Shown: piece after piece, positions 6,313 to 11,168 of the stretch
How positions within the stretch are numbered: position 1 is the first letter of the stretch
How the letters are laid out: each line of letters opens with the position of its first letter
Assembly: GCA_030625695.1 (NCBI GenBank)
Contig: DAOUQK010000089.1
Coordinates: forward strand, 1 to 11,168
From: Paracoccaceae bacterium
Lineage (GTDB): Bacteria > Pseudomonadota > Alphaproteobacteria > Rhodobacterales > Rhodobacteraceae
Direction: 5' to 3'
Length of the DNA: 11,168 bases
Position numbers and translations under genes: made by a program
Notes under the pieces: model-generated
What the model was told of the DNA's origin: nothing
Database searches by the model: none
What the model saw: only the letters and a program-made list of their open reading frames with translations

Positions 6313-8736
6313 TTAGGATTTCAGTCGTAGATTGTCGGGGTCATACAGCGGCGCATCGGTTCGAGTGACAGCGTGGCGTTCGCCAAAAACTTCCAGTTCA
6401 AAATCTGTCCGGGGCCAGTGTTCCGCGTCCAGATAGCCGTAGATAATGGACTGCCCCACAGTAACGCCAAACCCCGCGCTTGTCGCCAGCGACACCAGCC
6501 TGCCATCCAGCAAAATTGCTTCGCCGCCGTAAAGCGGCAGGTTTTGGTCGGTGACAAAGCAGCACAACTTTCGTTCTGGACCCGAGGCTTTTTGTAGGGA
6601 GAGCACATCACGCCCGATGAATTCACCGCCGGATTTCAGGTGTACACGAAAACCTAAACCGGCCTCAATCGGGGTGTAATCCGGCGTGATGTCGCTGCTC
6701 CAGTAAAGATACCCCTTTTCCAATCGCAAGCTGTCAATGGCGCGGTAGCCGATATCGCGAATGTCATGACGTTCACCGGCGGCGCGCAGCAGATCATAGA
6801 CATGCAAGGCAAATTCGCATGGAATATGCAGCTCCCACCCAAGTTCGCCCACGTATCCAATCCGGATGGCCCGCACCGGGGCCGCACCAATTATTATGTC
6901 CCGACAGGTGGCAAAGGGAAAAGCCGCGTTCGAGACATCGTTTTCGCAGACCTGCGCTAGTACTTCGCGTGCTTTGGGTCCGGCGATATTGATCACAGCC
7001 CTGCCCGAAGTGACTTCGACCAAATGCACAGTGTCATCGCCAGCTTTGGCCAGATTGCGCCTGATCCAGTCGGCATCATGGGTGCCAAAGCCTGCACCAG
7101 TGACAATATAGAACAAATTCTCAGCCAGTCGCGTGATGGTCAGATCGGCCTCGATCCCGCCGTTTTCGTTGCAAAGCTGGGTATAAATGACAGTGCCCAC
7201 TGGCCTGTCCATGTTCGAAACGGCCATACGTTGGATGGCCGCAAGGGCACCGCTGCCAATCAACTCAAACTTGGCAAAACTGGATTGATCCGTCAGGGTA
7301 ACGCCGGTTCGCACGGCCTTATGTTCTTGCGCTGCAAATTGCTTCCAACCAGGGTTTTTGAAGTCAAGCTGATCCACGGGTTCGACGCCTTTGGGGGCGA
7401 ACCAAAGCGGGCGTTCCCAGCCATTTTTACTGCCATAAACCGCGCCGTTCTCTTTTAGCCGTTGATACAGCGGCGACAGGCGAAGACCCCGCGCCGCCTC
7501 GGCTTCGGCCCCGGGATAGCGCATTTTATAGTGGTGGGCGTAATGTTCGACCGCGCGCGGATACATGAACGCCCGCGTCCCGTGATGCGGGCCAAAGCGG
7601 CGGTTGTCCAACGGCCAAAGATCAAGCGATGGGCGGCCGTCTGTCAGCCATTCGGCAATCATCTCGCCGGCCCCTCCGCCAGCGGCTATCCCGTAAAGAA
7701 AGCCGGTTGCCAGCATCAGATTGTCAATATCCGGCACGGGCCCCATCACAAAGTCACCGTCAGCCGAATAAGGTATCGGCCCGTTGATTACAGTGCGGAT
7801 GCCAACCTCGTTCAGTATCGGTGTGACAAGGGCAGCATTGGTGGCCAAAGGCTCAAACCGGTCAAGGTTCTCCGGCAAAAGCTGCCGCACGAAATCGCCG
7901 GGAATACCATTATCACCAAAGGCGCGGGTGTCATCCTCATAGCCGCCAATCACCAGTCGCCCACCTGCATCTGGCTTGTAATACACCAGCCGGTCAGGAT
8001 CGCGCAGGGTTGGCAGGCCATCGGGAAAACCGGGGATCGGCTCGGTCACGATATACTGATGTTCAACCGCACAAGCCGGGATCATCAGGCCAAGTTTGGC
8101 ACCAATTTCACGGCTCCACATGCCGGTGGCAAGGGTAATGGTCTCGGCCTCATAGGTGCCTTCACTGGTCAGAACCTCGGTTATCCGGCCCTTCACAAGT
8201 GTAAAATCAAGCACTTTGATGCCCTGTTTCAACTGCGCCCCATGTTGACGCGCGCCTGCCGCTATTGACTGGCACAGGCCAGCCGGGTCCACATGGCCGT
8301 CGCTGGGAATATACGCCGCACCTTTCAGGCCAGCGGTGTCGATATAAGGGAACAACGCCTGTGCCTCATCTGGTGACACGATATTCATTTCCAAACCAAA
8401 ACTACGCGCCATCGTCGCCAATCGGCGGTTTTCCAGCATCCGGTCGTCGGACGCTGCCAACCGCAACGATCCGGTTTTCTTCCAGTCGCACGACAGGCCT
8501 GTTTCTGCCTCAAGACCATCATACATCTCAACCGACCGTTTGAGCATCCGTGTGGTATTGCGGGATGATCGCAACTGCCCGACAAGCCCGGCAGCATGCC
8601 ATGTGGCCCCTTCGGTCAGGGCGGCTTTTTCAAGCAATACCACGTCTTTTTCGCCGCGCTTGGCAAGATGGTAGGCGATAGAACAGCCGATGATCCCGCC
8701 GCCAATGATCAGATGTTTAGCTGAATGATCGGCCAT
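6313..8736 (-). CDS. FAD-dependent oxidoreductase with GcvT domain (dimethylglycine/sarcosine dehydrogenase family)
   Basis: An 807-residue two-part enzyme of the family that oxidatively demethylates N-methyl compounds and passes the one-carbon unit to tetrahydrofolate. The N-terminal DAO domain (about 1-370) has the Rossmann motif GGGIIG (12-17), the ribose-binding acidic residue E36 and the TWHAAG motif, whose H47 matches the histidine that carries covalent FAD in dimethylglycine and sarcosine dehydrogenases. A connecting region (about 380-440) leads to the GcvT folate domain (about 440-700), with GGIEADLT (526-533; D531 matches the catalytic aspartate of the glycine-cleavage T protein) and GYVGELGWELH (628-638). 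A GcvT C-terminal barrel lies at about 718-800. The length is normal for the family. The start at 8736 follows AAAGGGA, 36 bp after the regulator gene. Which methylated substrate is used cannot be told. It is probably cytoplasmic and passes electrons to an acceptor not encoded here. Confidence 0.88.
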   Translation of the reverse strand: MADHSAKHLIIGGGIIGCSIAYHLAKRGEKDVVLLEKAALTEGATWHAAGLVGQLRSSRNTTRMLKRSVEMYDGLEAETGLSCDWKKTGSLRLAASDDRMLENRRLATMARSFGLEMNIVSPDEAQALFPYIDTAGLKGAAYIPSDGHVDPAGLCQSIAAGARQHGAQLKQGIKVLDFTLVKGRITEVLTSEGTYEAETITLATGMWSREIGAKLGLMIPACAVEHQYIVTEPIPGFPDGLPTLRDPDRLVYYKPDAGGRLVIGGYEDDTRAFGDNGIPGDFVRQLLPENLDRFEPLATNAALVTPILNEVGIRTVINGPIPYSADGDFVMGPVPDIDNLMLATGFLYGIAAGGGAGEMIAEWLTDGRPSLDLWPLDNRRFGPHHGTRAFMYPRAVEHYAHHYKMRYPGAEAEAARGLRLSPLYQRLKENGAVYGSKNGWERPLWFAPKGVEPVDQLDFKNPGWKQFAAQEHKAVRTGVTLTDQSSFAKFELIGSGALAAIQRMAVSNMDRPVGTVIYTQLCNENGGIEADLTITRLAENLFYIVTGAGFGTHDADWIRRNLAKAGDDTVHLVEVTSGRAVINIAGPKAREVLAQVCENDVSNAAFPFATCRDIIIGAAPVRAIRIGYVGELGWELHIPCEFALHVYDLLRAAGERHDIRDIGYRAIDSLRLEKGYLYWSSDITPDYTPIEAGLGFRVHLKSGGEFIGRDVLSLQKASGPERKLCCFVTDQNLPLYGGEAILLDGRLVSLATSAGFGVTVGQSIIYGYLDAEHWPRTDFELEVFGERHAVTRTDAPLYDPDNLRLKS

Positions 8737-8772
8737 GCCGGTCCCTTTTCTTTTATCGTATCTGAGCCACGC

Positions 8773-9555
8773 TCACGCCAAAACCAGTGCGATTTCGTTT
8801 GCTTTCAACATGTCGGTAATTGCGGCAGGCGGGGCTTTTTCGGTGATCAGAATATCGAACATGGACTGGCCGCTGGCCGAAATCGGCGCGCGATGCCCGA
8901 ACTTGCTGCTATCTGCCAGAATGATCCTGGTTTGCGCGATGTCTGCGGCCTGTCTTGCCAGATCGGCCTCTTGAATGTCGTGCAATGTGATACCGGTCTC
9001 GCCGTTTACCGCCCCCACGGAAAACACCGCATATTGCACATTGAAACGTTGGATAAAGGTCAACGCATCGCTGCCAAAGGCACCGCCGTCATGCTGGCGC
9101 AACTCACCACCCGCGAAAAATACGCGATTGTTGTTGCGCGCCGCCAGCGCGGTTGCGACCGCCAGGGAATTGGTCACCACATAAAGCTCTTGGTGATTTT
9201 GCAACGCTTGTGCCGCATATGCCGTCGTCGACCCGATATCGAGAAACAGAGAATCACCGTCTTTGATCATTTCTGCGAATTTCACCGCGATTTGCCGTTT
9301 GGCGGCAGCGTTGCGGTCCATGCGCGCCTGAAACGGCATTTCGATCAGGGACATGTCCTCGTTCAACATCACCCCGCCGTGGGTTTTGCGCACCTGAGAA
9401 CTTGCCTGCAAGGATTTGATATTGCGCCGAATTGTTTCATCCGAAACCCCAAGGCGTGCGGCCAGATACCCGATCCGGCAGGAGCCGCCTGCCAGCCGCA
9501 ATTCCTTCAGGATTTCAATTTCGCGCTGGTTTGAATGTAAGGGTACGGGTTGCAT
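8773..9555 (-). CDS. DeoR/GlpR-family transcriptional regulator
   Basis: A 260-residue regulator of normal family length. The N-terminal winged helix-turn-helix has LAARLGVSDETIRRNIKSL (31-49, recognition helix) and the typical KTHGGVML wing (57-64). The C-terminal DeoRC effector domain has DIGSTT (106-111), VVTNS (126-130), FFAGGELR (146-153), GAFGSDA (158-164) and DSSKFG (215-220). Members usually repress neighbouring catabolic genes and are released by a phosphorylated metabolite. Here it is first in the minus-strand operon and divergent from the transporter genes, so it probably controls both sides and itself. The start at 9555 has only a weak ribosome-binding site, but the next methionine, residue 63, would remove the DNA-binding domain. 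The first gene of the operon may be poorly translated or leaderless-like. Confidence 0.9.
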   Translation of the reverse strand: MQPVPLHSNQREIEILKELRLAGGSCRIGYLAARLGVSDETIRRNIKSLQASSQVRKTHGGVMLNEDMSLIEMPFQARMDRNAAAKRQIAVKFAEMIKDGDSLFLDIGSTTAYAAQALQNHQELYVVTNSLAVATALAARNNNRVFFAGGELRQHDGGAFGSDALTFIQRFNVQYAVFSVGAVNGETGITLHDIQEADLARQAADIAQTRIILADSSKFGHRAPISASGQSMFDILITEKAPPAAITDMLKANEIALVLA

Positions 9556-9616
9556 ATCAGGTTTTGGTATTTTCCCAGTTTCTGCCTTTCATTACGATGA
9601 ATACACGAAAAAGCCA

Positions 9617-9634
9617 ACAAAAACCACAAAAACC
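9617..9634. repeat. Perfect 9-bp tandem repeat, candidate operator
   Basis: ACAAAAACC occurs twice back to back. A related ACGAAAAAGCC lies just upstream at about 9605-9615, and an inverted relative, GGTTTTGG, lies at 9560-9567. Short A-rich direct repeats in a divergent promoter beside a DeoR-family gene fit an operator, but no binding evidence exists here. Confidence 0.4.
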
Positions 9635-9694
9635 CTCACTTCAAGTCGGAAATTGTTGACCTTTGAGAGGATTTCGCACAACCTTTTCATACTG

Positions 9695-9711
9695 GCGGGG
9701 CTTAATCCCGC
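9695..9711 (+). promoter_or_regulatory. Small inverted repeat in transporter leader
   Basis: GCGGG (9695-9699) and CCCGC (9707-9711) form a 5-bp perfect stem over a 7-base loop (GCTTAAT). It lies just upstream of the GGGAGG ribosome-binding site of the binding-protein gene. It could be a protein site or an mRNA leader structure. It is short, so chance is possible. Confidence 0.3.
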
Positions 9712-9732
9712 GAAATAAACGGGAGGTGCCCT

Positions 9733-10683
9733 ATGAGGCATGGAATGAAAAGCGCCCTTATGGGTGTCGCTGTGGCGGCTTTGGCTGCGACCGGCGCGAC
9801 AGCTGAAGTTGAATCCACCGATCCGATCAAACTGACCCTGCATGACTGGTCTGGCCAGCTGATCAATACCCAGATCATGGGGGCCATTCTGGAAGAGGCC
9901 GGGTATAATATCGAATATGTTCAGGCCGATTACATCGCCCAGTTCGCAGGTCTGAAAACCGGTGATCTGACACTGGCGATGGAAATCTGGGCCACCACCG
10001 GGCAAGAGGCATTGGACGAAGCCACCGGCACCGGCAAGGTCGAAAACGTGGGCGAAACCGGTCTGCAAGCGATCGAGGAATGGTGGTATCCGTCGTATAT
10101 GGTCGAAAAATGCCCCGGTCTGCCCGACTGGCAGGCTTTGAAGGCCTGTTCGGCAGAATTTGCCACCGCCGAGACCGCGCCAAAGGGCCGTTATGTCGGC
10201 GGGCCAGTAACATGGGGCGGGTTTGACGACGAACGCGTCAAAGCGCTTGGCCTGGATTTTGAGGTTGTGCATGCGGGCACCGATGCTGCCCTTTTTGCCG
10301 AACTTGAAAGTGCGTATCAGCGTCAGGCACCGATCATCCTGTGGATATACGATCCGCATTGGGCACCGGCAAAATACGATGGGGCCTTTGTCGATTTCCC
10401 GCCCTATTCGGCAGAATGTTACGCCGACGCCTCGGTCGGCGTGAACCCTGATCTGGCTTATGATTGCGGCAAACCGCGCGGGCCGATCTGGAAAGCCGCC
10501 TGGTCGGGAATGGCAGAAAAGTGGCCGGGCGCACATGCGGCGGTTCAGGCCTATACCATTGGCAATGCCGAGATGAGCGCCATGGTCGCCGCAGTTGATC
10601 TGGACGGAGAGTCGATCGAAGATGTGGTTGACGCCTGGATGGATGCCAACGAAAGCCGCTGGACCGGCTGGATCGGGCAATAA
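9733..10683 (+). CDS. ABC transporter substrate-binding protein, OpuAC (glycine betaine/choline-type) family
   Basis: A 316-residue periplasmic binding protein. Residues 1-24 form a Sec signal peptide (basic start, hydrophobic alanine-rich core, likely cleavage after ATA). The mature part shows the family's typical features: LTLHDWSGQLIN near the start, YIAQFAGLKTGDLTLAMEIW (67-86), several tryptophans (39, 86, 117, 118, 161, 204, 210) of the kind that build the aromatic cage for quaternary amines, and a C-terminal WMDANESRWTGWI. Four cysteines (127, 139, 229, 245) could form two periplasmic disulfides. The start at 9733 follows GGGAGG at good spacing. It is the first gene of the plus-strand transport operon, followed by the ATPase, and diverges from the regulator. 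The likely ligand is a betaine, choline-like or other N-methylated compound; the exact one is not predictable. Confidence 0.9.
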   Translation: MRHGMKSALMGVAVAALAATGATAEVESTDPIKLTLHDWSGQLINTQIMGAILEEAGYNIEYVQADYIAQFAGLKTGDLTLAMEIWATTGQEALDEATGTGKVENVGETGLQAIEEWWYPSYMVEKCPGLPDWQALKACSAEFATAETAPKGRYVGGPVTWGGFDDERVKALGLDFEVVHAGTDAALFAELESAYQRQAPIILWIYDPHWAPAKYDGAFVDFPPYSAECYADASVGVNPDLAYDCGKPRGPIWKAAWSGMAEKWPGAHAAVQAYTIGNAEMSAMVAAVDLDGESIEDVVDAWMDANESRWTGWIGQ

Positions 10684-10691
10684 TCTGAAAC

Positions 10692-10721
10692 TTTCGGGGG
10701 CGGCTTTGACTGCCCCCGAAA
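10692..10721 (+). terminator. Intercistronic stem-loop after the binding-protein gene
   Basis: TTTCGGGGGC (10692-10701) pairs perfectly with GCCCCCGAAA (10712-10721). The stem can extend by a G-T and a G-C pair inward. No T-tract follows, so full termination is unlikely. In binding-protein operons such hairpins commonly protect the upstream message from 3' decay or attenuate transcription, giving more binding protein than ATPase. Confidence 0.65.
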
Positions 10722-10745
10722 TCCCTGCAAAATACAGGCCACCCT

Positions 10746-11168
10746 ATGGCATCATCCGAAAAACTCGTCGCGAAGGCCCTGTGGAAAATCTATGGGGCCA
10801 ATGTCGGCACGATCACCAAACGGTCTGACAAGCCCAGCAAGGCGGACTTGGCCGACCACGGGTTGATTGGTGCGGTTCAGGATGTCGACCTTACGATCAA
10901 CGAAGGCGAAATATTCGTGATCATGGGGCTGTCCGGGTCGGGCAAGTCCACGCTGGTACGCCTGCTTTCCGGGTTGATTGAACCGACGATGGGTGAACTT
11001 TTCCTGGACGGGCAGGACATGTTGAAGATGTCCAACCGCGAATTAATCGAGATACGCCGCCACAAGATGGGCATGGTGTTTCAGCATTTTGCCCTTCTGC
11101 CGCATTTGAACGTACTGCAAAACGTCGCTTTCCCGCTGACCATTCAAGGGCAAGGCAAGGCCGAAGCC
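10746..11168 (+). CDS. Quaternary-amine ABC transporter ATPase, ProV/OpuAA type (3' end outside window)
   Basis: An open frame of 141 codons runs off the window from an ATG 62 bp after the binding-protein stop. It begins MASSEKLVAKALWKIYG. An N-terminal stretch of about 60 residues before the Walker A motif GLSGSGKST (61-69) is typical of the ProV/OpuAA subfamily. The Q-loop region follows as MVFQHFALLPHLNVLQNVAFPL, with Q113. The Walker B, signature and any C-terminal CBS domains lie beyond the window. It would energise import of the ligand captured by the preceding binding protein; a permease gene is expected downstream. The ribosome-binding site is weak (ACAGG, eight bases or so upstream), consistent with lower expression than the binding protein. 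Confidence 0.9.
   Translation, partial: MASSEKLVAKALWKIYGANVGTITKRSDKPSKADLADHGLIGAVQDVDLTINEGEIFVIMGLSGSGKSTLVRLLSGLIEPTMGELFLDGQDMLKMSNRELIEIRRHKMGMVFQHFALLPHLNVLQNVAFPLTIQGQGKAEA

Larger units (their letters stand above)
9556..9732. promoter_or_regulatory. Divergent regulatory region between regulator/catabolic operon and transporter
   Basis: The 177 bp between the two divergent start codons must hold both promoters. It is visibly more AT-rich than the flanking genes. It contains a 9-bp tandem repeat at 9617-9634, a GGTTTTGG at 9560-9567 that resembles the same motif on the other strand, a TTGACC (9656-9661) that could be a -35 element for the transporter, a small hairpin at 9695-9711, and a strong GGGAGG ribosome-binding site (9721-9726) for the binding protein. 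The -10 elements are not clear on either strand. Confidence 0.6.

Noticed and set aside
7462..8268. Plus-strand frame of 268 codons, and a similar one at 8725-9534
   Set aside because: They lie entirely opposite the well-supported FAD/GcvT and DeoR genes and show no recognisable motifs.
9592..10680. Minus-strand frame of 362 codons
   Set aside because: It is antisense to the binding-protein gene, which has a signal peptide, ribosome-binding site and family motifs; the antisense product has none.

Overview
The window looks like chromosomal DNA of an alphaproteobacterium, most likely a marine Roseobacter-type member of the Rhodobacterales. This rests on gene content (tandem RTX proteins with serralysin-like C-termini, a GcvT-type FAD enzyme beside a betaine-type ABC transporter) and on the moderately GC-rich codon use. 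No rRNA, tRNA or phylogenetic marker is present, so the placement is inference.

Left block (1-5178, + strand): three tandem paralogues of a large, calcium-binding, probably type I-secreted protein. Only the C-terminus of the first is in the window. The second (715-2862) and third (3004-5178) are complete and share one architecture. Each has exactly seven 58-residue repeats, with DNA period 174 bp and no indels, then ten RTX nonapeptides, a linker, a second RTX block and a serralysin-type C-terminus. The start/end phasing of the repeats suggests a closed seven-bladed beta-propeller. The second and third genes have collinear upstream regions with a hairpin displaying a TTTGATT loop, so the unit of duplication appears to be promoter/leader plus gene.

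Middle block (5379-9555, - strand): a three-gene operon, read right to left. It encodes a DeoR/GlpR-family repressor, an 807-residue FAD/GcvT protein of the dimethylglycine/sarcosine dehydrogenase family, and a choline-kinase-like phosphotransferase. The gaps are 36 and 10 bp. A stem-loop at 5313-5334, followed on the minus strand by a T-rich stretch, probably ends the operon.

Right block (9733-11168, + strand): divergent from the operon, a periplasmic OpuAC-family substrate-binding protein and the start of its ProV/OpuAA-type ATPase, separated by a strong GC-rich stem-loop. The permease is presumably beyond the window. The 177-bp divergent region carries a perfect 9-bp tandem repeat and a small hairpin, both candidate regulator sites.

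Taken together, the middle and right blocks look like an uptake and catabolic locus for an N-methylated or quaternary-amine compound. The compound would be imported by the ABC system and oxidatively demethylated with transfer of the one-carbon unit to tetrahydrofolate. The unusual partner is the small-molecule kinase, whose product may be an intermediate or the inducer sensed by the DeoR-type regulator. The substrate cannot be fixed from sequence.
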